From Phenylobacterium sp. (GTDB lineage Bacteria > Pseudomonadota > Alphaproteobacteria > Caulobacterales > Caulobacteraceae), in the NCBI RefSeq assembly GCF_016124325.1, contig NZ_WGNY01000006.1, forward strand, positions 1 to 64,000: a DNA stretch of 64,000 nt, given 5' to 3'. Numbering within the stretch: the first letter of the stretch is position 1; each line of letters begins with the position of its first letter. The position numbers were made by a program, and so were the translations under genes. Below the pieces are notes generated by a model. The model was not told where the DNA came from. It did not search any database and saw nothing but the letters and a program-made list of their open reading frames with translations. Positions 1-11,218 of this stretch are shown piece after piece.

Positions 1-3357
<3,357 letters not shown>

Positions 3358-3763
3358 CTTGATCCCTTGAGGGCGCCGGGAGGGACTCCGGGCGCCGAAT
3401 GTCTGCATCCTGCGTCCGCCCTACGGACTCCCTTGCGGAAGCCGGACGCTGGAATGCTCCCCGTGTCGTCGGGAGCGCCCCTTCGCATGGTCTAAGGGCG
3501 ACGGACCATGCCTCGAGGCCTGCACGCGCGAAGGCCGCACCGAAGATGTGAATCGGGAATTTGTTCGCGAACGGCGGCAAATAAGCGCTTTCGAGCCGCT
3601 TGTGAAGCCCCTCCCCGCTCAAAAACGCATCGGCGGCGCGGAGCCGTGTCTCCGCGCCGCCTTTGGGGTTTGCTCCGGGGTGTGTCCCCGGCTGCTGTGC
3701 GATCTATGGGCTCGCGCCGGACCAACCCGCAGTGCGCACCGAAAGTTCCGCATCGCCGACGCG
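3358..3763. other. Intergenic leader between mpl and rpoB with several hairpins
   Basis: No convincing gene lies in this 406-bp gap. It holds three inverted repeats: an imperfect one with GGCGCC arms at 3372-3396, just upstream of the rpoB Shine-Dalgarno; a perfect 12-bp stem at 3632-3661; and CCGGGG/CCCCGG arms at 3675-3691. The rpoB promoter should lie between about 3400 and 3620, but I could not pick a -35/-10 pair with confidence. The short proline- and arginine-rich reading frames here have no recognisable features. Confidence 0.6.
3621..3661 (-). terminator. Probable intrinsic terminator after mpl (or rpoB leader attenuator)
   Basis: On the minus strand a perfect 12-bp stem (GGCGGCGCGGAG / CTCCGCGCCGCC) with a 6-nt loop is followed, six bases later, by five Ts. 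The stem is very strong and sits between the end of mpl and the start of rpoB. The T run is offset, so termination may be partial or the hairpin may act as an attenuator in the rpoB leader. Confidence 0.6.
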
Positions 3764-5179
3764 TCAGGCGGCGGCTTCCTGGCGGCCGAAGAGATCGTCG
3801 AAAAGGGGCGGCAGGCGGTCGGGCAGGCCCAGCAGCGGACCGGACGACAGGAGCAGCACCACCTCATTTCCGGACAATCGGCTGAGCGCCGCGACCGCCG
3901 CGTCGGCCGTCTCGACGCCCTCGGTCGCCACGCCCGTCTTCGCCACCCGATCGAGGATCTCGCCGAAGCTCGACTGGTGGTGGCTGGCCTCGCCGTGGTG
4001 CGGCGGCGGAACGATCAGCACGCGATCGGCGCCGGCGAACACCGTATCGTACCAGTGGAGCGTCTCCTCGTTCCGCCAGGAGAAGGCGTGGGGCTCGAAG
4101 ACCACGACGAGCGGCCGCTCGGGATAGTGCAGGCGCATCGCCTCGATCGCCGAACGGGCCTTCTCGTAGGACGATCCGAAGCCCTCGATGACCGGCGCGC
4201 TCGAGCGATGCGTCAGGCGGTCGAGCCGACGGCGGATTCCGGCGAAGCTGGCCACGCCGCGGGCCAGGCCGGCTTCGTCGACGAGGCCGCGCTCCAGCAG
4301 ATAGGCCGAGACGCCGACGATGTTCTCGATGTTGTGGGCGCCGAGCAGCGTGGTGGCCATCGCCACCCGCCGGCCGCCGGGCCCGGCCAACGTGAAGCGC
4401 GTGGTCTCGCCGAAGACCACGTCGTGGGCGCTCCATTCGGCGCCAGGCTCGCGGGCGTACCAGACGACGCGCGCCCGGGCCGCGGGCGCGATGGCGCGCA
4501 CGGCCGGATGGTCGCGCATCACCAGCAGGCCTTCGGCCGGGACCGCCGCCACCAGCCGCTGGAACGGCGCGACATAGTCGGCCAGGGTCGGGAACACGTT
4601 GACGTGGTCGTGGATCAGCGACGTCAGCAGGACGTCGCGCGGGTGGTAGAGGTCGAACTTCGAGCGGCGGTCGGCCGGCCCCACGATGTATTCATCGCCC
4701 TCCAGCACCACTTCGTCGGCGGAACCCCAGTGGCCGGTGTCGGGCAGCGATGGCGAGATCGCGCCAACCATCCACCCGGCGTCCCGGCCGGCCTCGCGCA
4801 AGACGTGGGCCATCAAGGCTGTGCAGGTCGACTTGCCGAACGAACCCGCCACCACCGTGTTGCGCCGCGCCAGGGTCACCTCACCCACGAGGTCTGGAAA
4901 GCTGGTGACGCGCACGCCCCGCGCGCGGGCCGCGCGCACTTCGGGATTGGTCTCGCCGCCCAGCTTCGCGCTGGCGCCCAGGACCAGCACGTCCAGCTCC
5001 GGCGGCAGGTTGGCCGAATCGAATCGGCGGAAGAACGGGAAGCCCAACCCCTCCACGTAGGTCGACATGGGCGGAAAGACGTCCTCGTCCGAGCCCGAGA
5101 CGACGTGACCGGCCTCGCGCATCATCAGCGCCGCCGCCGCCATGCCCGCGCCCGCCAGCCCCGTGAAGTGGATGCGCAT
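3764..5179 (-). CDS. mpl: Mpl-type Mur ligase (UDP-MurNAc : tripeptide recycling ligase)
   Basis: Mpl joins the recycled murein tripeptide L-Ala-gamma-D-Glu-mDAP to UDP-MurNAc in the cytoplasm. The 471-residue protein opens with MRIHFTGLAGAGMAAAALMM, the N-terminal Rossmann motif of Mpl/MurC, and has the ATP-binding loop GSFGKSTCTAL near residue 115. The second residue triple differs from the usual GTHGKTT of Mpl. Later motifs LEGDEY and SLIHDHVNVFP and the GAHNIENIVG segment fit the Mur ligase central domain. A TTG codon 15 bases upstream could also serve, but the ATG at 5179 has a GAGGGCGG ribosome site and gives the family's normal start. A general Mur ligase of changed substrate range cannot be excluded. 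Confidence 0.85.
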   Translation of the reverse strand: MRIHFTGLAGAGMAAAALMMREAGHVVSGSDEDVFPPMSTYVEGLGFPFFRRFDSANLPPELDVLVLGASAKLGGETNPEVRAARARGVRVTSFPDLVGEVTLARRNTVVAGSFGKSTCTALMAHVLREAGRDAGWMVGAISPSLPDTGHWGSADEVVLEGDEYIVGPADRRSKFDLYHPRDVLLTSLIHDHVNVFPTLADYVAPFQRLVAAVPAEGLLVMRDHPAVRAIAPAARARVVWYAREPGAEWSAHDVVFGETTRFTLAGPGGRRVAMATTLLGAHNIENIVGVSAYLLERGLVDEAGLARGVASFAGIRRRLDRLTHRSSAPVIEGFGSSYEKARSAIEAMRLHYPERPLVVVFEPHAFSWRNEETLHWYDTVFAGADRVLIVPPPHHGEASHHQSSFGEILDRVAKTGVATEGVETADAAVAALSRLSGNEVVLLLSSGPLLGLPDRLPPLFDDLFGRQEAAA

Positions 5180-5296
5180 CCGCCCTCTTTTCAACCGCTT
5201 GGGTCCTGGTGATCGACTGATCCGCGGCGTCCGTCCAGCCTCGGCGGCGCACCCCGCGAGCCGGCGCGACGCGGCCTCGCCGGCGCAAGCTTCACA

Positions 5297-5311
5297 TTAA
5301 GACAGCCTTAA
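5297..5311 (+). promoter_or_regulatory. Perfect CtrA binding box TTAA-N7-TTAA
   Basis: The sequence shows TTAA at 5297-5300, seven bases, then TTAA at 5308-5311. This is the full consensus for the cell-cycle master regulator CtrA in Caulobacterales. In activated promoters the box overlaps the -35 region, which would place a + strand start near 5335-5345, just ahead of the candidate small RNA. The site could also act toward mpl on the other strand, whose start lies about 118 bp away. Confidence 0.7.
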
Positions 5312-5403
5312 CCACAGAGGTTGAGACTCTGTTCGTCTTCTTTGAAGACACCCCACCATCACCGAACTTCATAAAGCCCGGCGCTCGCGTCGGGCTCTTT
5401 TTT
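5312..5403 (+). ncRNA. Candidate CtrA-controlled small RNA
   Basis: Between the CtrA box and a clear intrinsic terminator there is no open frame with a ribosome site, but there are compact stem-loops. ACAGAG/CTCTGT arms lie at 5314-5332 and GTCTTC-TTT-GAAGAC at 5335-5349. A C-rich single-stranded stretch (CACCCCACCATCACCG, about 5349-5364) could pair with Shine-Dalgarno sequences. The terminator hairpin closes the unit. If transcription starts about 25-35 bases after the CtrA box, the RNA would be about 60-70 nt; the 5' end given here is the outer limit. The small-RNA call is an inference from structure and position; I do not recognise a named RNA family. Confidence 0.5.
5375..5403 (+). terminator. 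Intrinsic terminator
   Basis: AGCCCG (5375-5380) pairs with CGGGCT (5391-5396) and is followed by C and six Ts. This is a textbook + strand rho-independent terminator. It has no protein gene in front of it, which is the main reason to suspect a small RNA. Confidence 0.85.
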
Positions 5404-5484
5404 CAGAGGCCCTGCGGCAAGTCGCCGGGCGGCCTTGATAAGCCCGGCGGGGCGCCGTATACGCCCGCCCTCTCGCTGGCCTGA

Positions 5485-5560
5485 TCCCCGATAGCTCAGC
5501 TGGTAGAGCAGTCGGCTGTTAACCGACTTGTCGCAGGTTCGAGTCCTGCTCGGGGAGCCA
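5485..5560 (+). tRNA. tRNA-Asn (GTT)
   Basis: A complete 76-nt cloverleaf is visible. The acceptor arms are TCCCCGA (5485-5491) and TCGGGGA (5550-5556), followed by discriminator G and an encoded CCA. The D arm contains AGCTCAGCTGGTAGAGC. The anticodon stem GTCGG/CCGAC encloses the loop CTGTTAA with anticodon GTT. The T arm carries GGTTCGAGTCC. GTT reads AAC/AAU, so the charge is asparagine. Confidence 0.97.
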
Positions 5561-5590
5561 TCGAAGCCAGGCCAGGGGCACGCCAGACGA

Positions 5591-6031
5591 CTACCAGGTC
5601 CCCACGTTGGGCATTGACGCCCAGGGTTCGGCCGGGGCGAGCGCCGGCCCCGCCTGGAGCAGCTCCACCGAGATGTTGTCTGGCGAGCGGACGAAGGCCA
5701 TCCGCCCGTCCCGCGGCGGCCGGTTGATCACCACCCCGGCGTCCTTCAGCCGCTGGCAGACCGCGTAGATGTCGTCGACGGCATAGGCCAGGTGGCCGAA
5801 GTTGCGGCCGCCCTCATAGGCCTCGGGATCCCAGTTGTGGGTGAGTTCGATCGTGGGCGCCCGCTTCTCGCGCGCCGCCTCTTCGTCCCCGGGCGCGCAG
5901 AGGAACACGAGCGTAAAGCGCCCGGCCTCGTTGTCGATCCGCGAGACTTCCTTAAGACCCAGCTTGTCACAGTAGAAGGCCAGTGATTCGTCGAGATCGG
6001 TCACTCGGACCATCGTGTGGAGGTATCTCAC
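5591..6031 (-). CDS. gloA: Glyoxalase I (lactoylglutathione lyase)
   Basis: GloA isomerises the hemithioacetal of methylglyoxal and glutathione to S-lactoylglutathione in the cytosol. The 146-residue protein begins MRYLHTMVRVTDLDESLAFY and shows the four metal ligands of the Ni-type enzyme: H5, E62 (TIELTHNW), H80 (GHLAYAVDD) and E123 (SVELLQ). Length and motifs are those of short bacterial GloA. The start is GTG at 6031, backed by an AAGGAAGG ribosome site eight bases upstream. A palindrome lies immediately ahead of that site. It is transcribed alone, toward tRNA-Asn. Confidence 0.93.
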   Translation of the reverse strand: MRYLHTMVRVTDLDESLAFYCDKLGLKEVSRIDNEAGRFTLVFLCAPGDEEAAREKRAPTIELTHNWDPEAYEGGRNFGHLAYAVDDIYAVCQRLKDAGVVINRPPRDGRMAFVRSPDNISVELLQAGPALAPAEPWASMPNVGTW

Positions 6032-6044
6032 TGGCGAACCTTCC

Positions 6045-6059
6045 TTTTACGTAGTAAAA
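6045..6059. promoter_or_regulatory. Palindrome in the gloA leader, operator candidate
   Basis: TTTTAC-GTA-GTAAAA is a perfect 6-bp-arm palindrome, AT-rich in a very GC-rich genome, 14 bases upstream of the gloA start and abutting its ribosome site. A repressor bound here would block gloA. No cognate regulator is adjacent and I do not recognise the motif. Confidence 0.4.
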
Positions 6060-6115
6060 ATCTTGATCGGGGACGCGCCCGCTCGGGGCGTCTCCGGGAA
6101 CCTGCGACGCTGGCC

Positions 6116-6140
6116 TGCGGAGGCCAATTAGACCTCCGCA
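6116..6140. promoter_or_regulatory. Inverted repeat upstream of the RND operon, operator candidate
   Basis: TGCGGAGG (6116-6123) and CCTCCGCA (6133-6140) are perfect 8-bp arms around an AT-rich 9-base spacer, in the 236-bp gap between gloA and the efflux operon. The layout fits a dimeric repressor site about 128 bp upstream of the adaptor gene. Efflux operons usually have a linked TetR or MarR gene, but none is next to this one. Confidence 0.4.
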
Positions 6141-6267
6141 TTTGGTGACCGCAATTTCATTTGCGCTCGCATAACGGCGGCATCACAAGCAGGGACAAGC
6201 CGGGACACATCGGCGAGTACGCGTGGGGCGATGGGCGCGCGTTGCTAGGATTCGGGGATAACGCCTA

Positions 6268-7329
6268 ATGCGCTTGAAGCCGCAGTACGTTTTCATTCTG
6301 GTCGTGATCGGCGCCTTCGCCGTGTACTTCCTTGTGCGCTCGATCTTCGGCGGCGACGGGGACAAGGCCGAGGCCAAGGCGACGCCGAGCGGCCCGCCCA
6401 GCGTCCAGGCGAAGATGTCCACCGAGACCATCCGGCCGATCGAGGTGGTGATGCGCGGTCGCACCGAGGCGGCCCGCAGCGTCGTCGTCCGCTCCGAGAC
6501 GTCCGGCCGCGTGGCCGCGGTGCCGGCGATCGAGGGCGCGGTCGTCAAAAAGGGCGAGGTGTTGTGCCGGCTCGAGGTCGACGCCCGCCAGGCCAGCCTG
6601 GACCAGGCGCGCGCGGCGCTGAAATCGCGCCAGCTCCAGCGTCAGGCCGCCGCCCAGCTCGCCGAAAAGGGCTTCCGGTCCGAAACCCAGGTGCTGGAGG
6701 CCCAGGCTAACCTCGACGCGGCCCAGGCCCAGGTGCGCGCCGCCGAGATCGCGCTGCATCAGGTGGAGATGCGCGCGCCCTTCACCGGCGTGTTCGACCA
6801 CCGCGACGCCGAGGTGGGCAGCTACCTCTCGCCGGGGCAGCCCTGCGGGACGGTGATCGAACTCAATCCCCTGCTGGTGGTGGGCGACGCGCCCGAGACC
6901 GAAGCGTCGAAGGTGCATGTCGGCGCCTCGGCGGACGCGCGGCTGATTTCGGGCGGCACCCTGCGCGGCCGGGTCCGCTACATCGCCCATGACGCCGACC
7001 CGGCGACCCGCACCTACCACCTCGAGGTGGCGGTGGAGAATCCGAAGCTCGACATCCGGTCGGGCCTGTCGGCCGACCTGCGGATCGGCGCCGGCAGCGG
7101 GCCTGCGCACCTCGTGCCCGTATCGTCCCTGGTGCTGGATTCGGCCGGCCGTCAGGGCGTGCGCTACGTTCAGGCCGACAACCGCGTTGCGTTCGCGCCG
7201 GTGACGGTGATCGAGGAAACGCCGCAGGGCGTCTGGGTGCGCGGGCTGTCAGGCTCGGTGAACGTCATCACCGTCGGCCAGTCGTTCGTGTCCGAAGGCC
7301 AGGCGGTCAAGGTCGCGCAGGTCCGGTAA
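6268..7329 (+). CDS. RND efflux periplasmic adaptor (membrane fusion protein)
   Basis: This 353-residue HlyD/AcrA-type adaptor links an inner-membrane RND pump to an outer-membrane channel. An N-terminal hydrophobic segment (about residues 7-26, YVFILVVIGAFAVYFLV) anchors it in the inner membrane. A barrel-sandwich/lipoyl half motif follows (VRSETSGRVAAVPAIEGAVVKKGEVLCRLE, about 73-103), then an Ala/Gln-rich helical hairpin (about 105-165), the second lipoyl half (MRAPFTGVFDHRDAEVGSYL) and a beta-barrel domain. The permease gene follows after 24 bp, so the two form an operon. No outer-membrane factor gene is present, so the pump probably shares one encoded elsewhere. Confidence 0.9.
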   Translation: MRLKPQYVFILVVIGAFAVYFLVRSIFGGDGDKAEAKATPSGPPSVQAKMSTETIRPIEVVMRGRTEAARSVVVRSETSGRVAAVPAIEGAVVKKGEVLCRLEVDARQASLDQARAALKSRQLQRQAAAQLAEKGFRSETQVLEAQANLDAAQAQVRAAEIALHQVEMRAPFTGVFDHRDAEVGSYLSPGQPCGTVIELNPLLVVGDAPETEASKVHVGASADARLISGGTLRGRVRYIAHDADPATRTYHLEVAVENPKLDIRSGLSADLRIGAGSGPAHLVPVSSLVLDSAGRQGVRYVQADNRVAFAPVTVIEETPQGVWVRGLSGSVNVITVGQSFVSEGQAVKVAQVR

Positions 7330-7353
7330 GGCAAGGTCAGGGAGCGAAACGAG

Positions 7354-10300
7354 ATGATCGGTCCGCTGATCGACGGAGCCATAAAGCGGCGCAAGGTCGT
7401 GCTGGGCGTGACCCTGATCGCCGCGATCTTCGGCTTCTTCTCCTATCTGTCGATGCCGCGGGAATCGAACCCCGACATCGACCTGCCCTACATCTCGGTG
7501 GTCGTGCCCTACCCCGGCGTGAGCCCGGAGGATTCCGAGCGCCTGCTGGTCAAGCCGCTGGAGGTCGAGCTCCAGACGATCCAGGGCATCAAGCACATGA
7601 ACTCGGTCGCGCGGCAGAACACCGCGATCGTGACCCTGGAGTTCGAGCCGAACTTCAACAAGGACAAGGCCCTCAACGACGTCCGCGCCAAGGTCGACCT
7701 GGCGCGCGGCAAGTTCCCACCCGACGCCGAGCCGCCGATCATCGAGGAGCAGAATTTCTCGGGCCAACCGGTGATCGGCATCGTCCTCTACGGCGGCGCG
7801 CCCGAGCGCGAGCTCTATTCCATCACCCAGTCGCTGAAGGACCGCCTGGAAGGCACGCCCGGCGTGCTCGAGGTCTACATGAGCGGCGCCCGCGAGGAGG
7901 TGCTGGAAGTCACCGTCGATCCGGTGCGGATGGAGGCCTACAACGTCACCACCTCCGAGATCGCCCAGGTCATCGGCCGCAACAACCAGCTCGTGCCCGC
8001 CGGCAACCTGCGCTCCGGCGCCGGCCAGTTCGCGGTGAAGGTGCCGGGGGTCGTCGAGCGCCCCGAGGACATCCTGGCCCTGCCGATCAAGAAGAACGGC
8101 GACCGCCTGGTGACGATGGGCGACATCGGCGAGGTGCGGCGCACCTTCAAGGAGCCCACCTCGATCAGCCGCTACAATGGCCAGCCCGCCTTCGGGCTGG
8201 AGGTGTCGAAGCGCGGCGGCGCCAACATCCTCGACACCGTCAAGGCGGTGAAGGCGGTCGTGGCCCAAGAGGAGAAGCATTGGCCGTCGACCGTGCGGGT
8301 CGATTACACCTTCGACGAGTCGGACTTCATCGCGCGCACTCTCAACGTCCTCGAGGGCGGGCTGATCACCGCCAGCCTGCTGGTGATGATGATCATCGTC
8401 GGCAGCCTGGGCATCCGTCAGGGTCTGATGGTGGGCGCGGCGATCCCGGCCTGCTTCATGCTGGCCTTCCTGATGATCAACGGCATGGGCGTCACCCTGA
8501 ACCAGATGGTGATGTTCGGCATGGTTCTGGCCGTCGGCATCCTGGTCGACGGCGGCATCGTCGTCGTGGAGTACGCCGACCGGAAGATGGCCGAGGGCCT
8601 GCCCAAAGAGGAGGCCTTCGCCGCCGCCGGCAAGCGGATGTTCTGGCCCGTCGTGAACGGCACGCTCACGACCCTCTGCGCCTTCCTGCCCTTCATGTTC
8701 TGGAACTCGATCGCCGGGAAGTTCATGAGCTTCCTGCCGCTGACCCTGTTCTTCGTGCTCGGCGCCTCGATCTTCGTAGCCCTGATCTTCACCCCGGCGC
8801 TCGGCTCGATCTTCGGACGCAAGACCGCGATCGACGAGGACCACCTGGCCGAGATCATGAAGTCCGAGCACGGCGATCCCACGCAGATGTCGGGCTTCAT
8901 GGGCTGGTACGCCCGTATGGTCACGACGCTGGGCGCGCGCCCGACCCGGACCATGGCTGTGGCGCTGGCCATCGTGGTGGCGATCTTCTTCTGGTTCCGC
9001 ATGACGCCGCACCGCACCGAGTTCTTCCTCGACCAGGATCCGGAGTGGGTCGCCGTCTATGCGATCGCCCGGGGCAACCTGTCGCCCGAGGCGCAGGACC
9101 AGCTCACCCGTCAAGTCGAGCAGCGCCTCGTGGGCGTGAAGGGCGTGAAGGCCATGTACGTCCGCTCGGGCGGCTTCACGACCATCGGCGGCCCCAACTC
9201 GGTGCCCAACGACACCGTCGGCCGCATCCGCGTGGACTTCGTGGACTACGACCACCGCAAGGCCCTCGGCCTGCGCGGCGCCGACATCGCCGCCGAGATC
9301 CGCAAGCGCGTGGCCGACATGCCCGGCATGCAGACCGAAGTGCGCGAGCCCCAGGGCGGCCCGCCCGTCGGCAAGGACGTCCAGGTTCAACTCCAGAGCC
9401 ACGATCCCGTGGCCCTGAACCGCGCGGCCAGCATCGTGCGCGCCAAGCTGGCGTCCGATCCCCAGCTCATCGAGTTGGAGGACAACCGCACCTCGCCGGG
9501 CATCGAATACAACCTCGTCGTCGACCGTGAGGCGGCGGGCCGCTACGGCGTCGACGTGCTCTCGGTGGGCCAGGCCATCCAGTTCCTGACCGGCGGCGTG
9601 CTGATGGGCCGCTTCCGCCCCGACGACGCCGAGGACGAGTTGGACATCCGCGTCCGCTTCCCCGCCGAGGACCGCACGGTCGCGGCCCTCAACGACCTGA
9701 AGATCACCACGCCCCAGGGCCCGGTGCCGGCCAGCTATTTCATCAAGCAGGCGCCCGCCCAGCAGATCAACCAGATCCAGCGCCGCGAAGGCCAGCGGCT
9801 GATCATCGTGCAGGCCAACACCGTCAAGGGCGTGGCGGGCAACCTGAAGATCCAGCAGCTCCGGCCCTGGCTGGAGAAGGCCCCGATCGATCCGTCGGTG
9901 ACCTGGAAGTTCGTCGGCGCCGACGAGGAGGGCCAGAAGGCGGCGCAGTTCTTCGTCGCGGCCATCGCGGCCACGATCTGCATGATGTTCGTGATCCTCC
10001 TCTGGCAGTTCAACAGCTTCTACGGCGTGCTGGTGACGCTCTCGGCTGTGGTGCTGTCGACCACAGGCGTGCTTTTGGGCGTGCAGATCAATTTCCTGCA
10101 CACCTTCGACTACATCTCGGTGATCATGCTCGGCACCGGCATCGTGGCCTTGTTCGGCGTCGTGGTCGGCCACAACATCGTGCTCGTGGACACCTACTAT
10201 CAGCTTCGCCGCAACGGCTACCTGGCCGACGAGGCGGCGGTTCGGGCCGCAACGCAGCGCTTCCGGCCCGTGATGCTGACCACGCTGGTGACGGTGGTGG

Positions 10301-10581
10301 GCCTGCTGCCGCTGATGTTCCAGATCCACCCCAACTACCACAACGGTCACATCGAATACCGTGCGCCCGGTTCGGAGTGGTGGGTGCAGCTCTCGGCGGC
10401 CGTGGTCTGGGGCCTGTCGTTCGCCACCCTGCTGACGCTGGTGCTGACCCCGGTGATGCTGGCCGCGCCCAAGGTCTATTCGCGGCGCTTCGCATGGCTG
10501 TTCGAGCGCATCACCGGCCGGAACCGCAAACGCGCCGTCGAGGCCCGCCCGCCCACCGACCTGCCCCGAGCCGCGGAGTAG
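7354..10581 (+). CDS. RND efflux permease
   Basis: A 1075-residue HAE-type RND pump of the AcrB fold, using proton motive force to expel substrates from the periplasm or outer leaflet. TM1 is near the N-terminus, followed by the porter loop starting MPRESNPDIDLPYISVVVPY, TM2-TM6 around residues 335-500, a second periplasmic loop and TM7-TM12 near the end. The proton relay is not the AcrB one. TM4 reads ILVDGGIVVVEY, so only the first of the two aspartates is kept (D399, then G400), and in TM10 the lysine position is histidine (GHNIVLVD, H940). Such variation occurs in divergent RND subfamilies. Substrate cannot be read from sequence. A GNAT gene follows after one base. Confidence 0.93.
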   Translation: MIGPLIDGAIKRRKVVLGVTLIAAIFGFFSYLSMPRESNPDIDLPYISVVVPYPGVSPEDSERLLVKPLEVELQTIQGIKHMNSVARQNTAIVTLEFEPNFNKDKALNDVRAKVDLARGKFPPDAEPPIIEEQNFSGQPVIGIVLYGGAPERELYSITQSLKDRLEGTPGVLEVYMSGAREEVLEVTVDPVRMEAYNVTTSEIAQVIGRNNQLVPAGNLRSGAGQFAVKVPGVVERPEDILALPIKKNGDRLVTMGDIGEVRRTFKEPTSISRYNGQPAFGLEVSKRGGANILDTVKAVKAVVAQEEKHWPSTVRVDYTFDESDFIARTLNVLEGGLITASLLVMMIIVGSLGIRQGLMVGAAIPACFMLAFLMINGMGVTLNQMVMFGMVLAVGILVDGGIVVVEYADRKMAEGLPKEEAFAAAGKRMFWPVVNGTLTTLCAFLPFMFWNSIAGKFMSFLPLTLFFVLGASIFVALIFTPALGSIFGRKTAIDEDHLAEIMKSEHGDPTQMSGFMGWYARMVTTLGARPTRTMAVALAIVVAIFFWFRMTPHRTEFFLDQDPEWVAVYAIARGNLSPEAQDQLTRQVEQRLVGVKGVKAMYVRSGGFTTIGGPNSVPNDTVGRIRVDFVDYDHRKALGLRGADIAAEIRKRVADMPGMQTEVREPQGGPPVGKDVQVQLQSHDPVALNRAASIVRAKLASDPQLIELEDNRTSPGIEYNLVVDREAAGRYGVDVLSVGQAIQFLTGGVLMGRFRPDDAEDELDIRVRFPAEDRTVAALNDLKITTPQGPVPASYFIKQAPAQQINQIQRREGQRLIIVQANTVKGVAGNLKIQQLRPWLEKAPIDPSVTWKFVGADEEGQKAAQFFVAAIAATICMMFVILLWQFNSFYGVLVTLSAVVLSTTGVLLGVQINFLHTFDYISVIMLGTGIVALFGVVVGHNIVLVDTYYQLRRNGYLADEAAVRAATQRFRPVMLTTLVTVVGLLPLMFQIHPNYHNGHIEYRAPGSEWWVQLSAAVVWGLSFATLLTLVLTPVMLAAPKVYSRRFAWLFERITGRNRKRAVEARPPTDLPRAAE

Positions 10582-10582
10582 C

Positions 10583-11125
10583 ATGGCCGCGGCCGAGGGT
10601 CTGAGCCACCGCCTGGCGGACGAAGCCGACATCCCCGCCCTCTCGGCGGTGATGGACGCGGCCATCGCCGAGTTGCAGAAGGGCTTCCTCGACGCCGACC
10701 AGATCACGTCCAGCCGCATGATCATGGGCCTCGATCGGCAGCTGGTGGCCGACCGCACCTACTTCGTGGTCGAGAGCGGCGGCCGTGTCGCGGGCTGCGG
10801 CGGCTGGAGCCGCCGGGCCACCCTCTACGGCGGCGATCACACGCCGGGGCGCGACGCCGCCCTGCTCGACCCGGCCGTCGAGGCCGCCCGCGTGCGGGCC
10901 ATGTACACCCACCCCGACTTCGCCCGACGTGGCGTCGGCCGCCTGATCCTGCAGCTCTGCGAGGAGGCCGCGCGCGCCGAGGGTTTCCGGCGCCTCGAAC
11001 TGATGGCGACGCTGTCGGGCCGCGCGCTCTACTCCCAGTGCGGCTACGTGGATATCGAGACCATCGCCGACGATCGGGGCGGCGCGGCGGTCCCGCTGGT
11101 CCGCATGGGCAAGGCGATCGGCTGA
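10583..11125 (+). CDS. GNAT family N-acetyltransferase
   Basis: A 180-residue single-domain GNAT protein. The acetyl-CoA pyrophosphate loop is RAMYTHPDFARRGVGRLILQLCEEAARAEGF (about 109-139), with the R-x-x-G-x-G/A signature as RRGVGR, followed by ALYSQCGYVDIE, the usual C-terminal strand. Substrate is unknown. The start codon lies one base after the RND permease stop, so it is probably translated as the third gene of that operon; whether it has any role in efflux or resistance is not shown. Confidence 0.85.
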   Translation: MAAAEGLSHRLADEADIPALSAVMDAAIAELQKGFLDADQITSSRMIMGLDRQLVADRTYFVVESGGRVAGCGGWSRRATLYGGDHTPGRDAALLDPAVEAARVRAMYTHPDFARRGVGRLILQLCEEAARAEGFRRLELMATLSGRALYSQCGYVDIETIADDRGGAAVPLVRMGKAIG

Positions 11126-11218
11126 TCCTTCGCGTTTGACGCTTGGTTGACCCTAGGCAATTCGGCTAGCTCTGAGCGCGAAGGGCGACAAACCGAACAG
11201 CCCAAGGGGCGAGGAAAC

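Noticed and set aside
7249..10758. A 1169-codon open frame on the minus strand
   Set aside because: Antisense shadow of the RND permease; His/Asp/Arg-rich composition with no domain.
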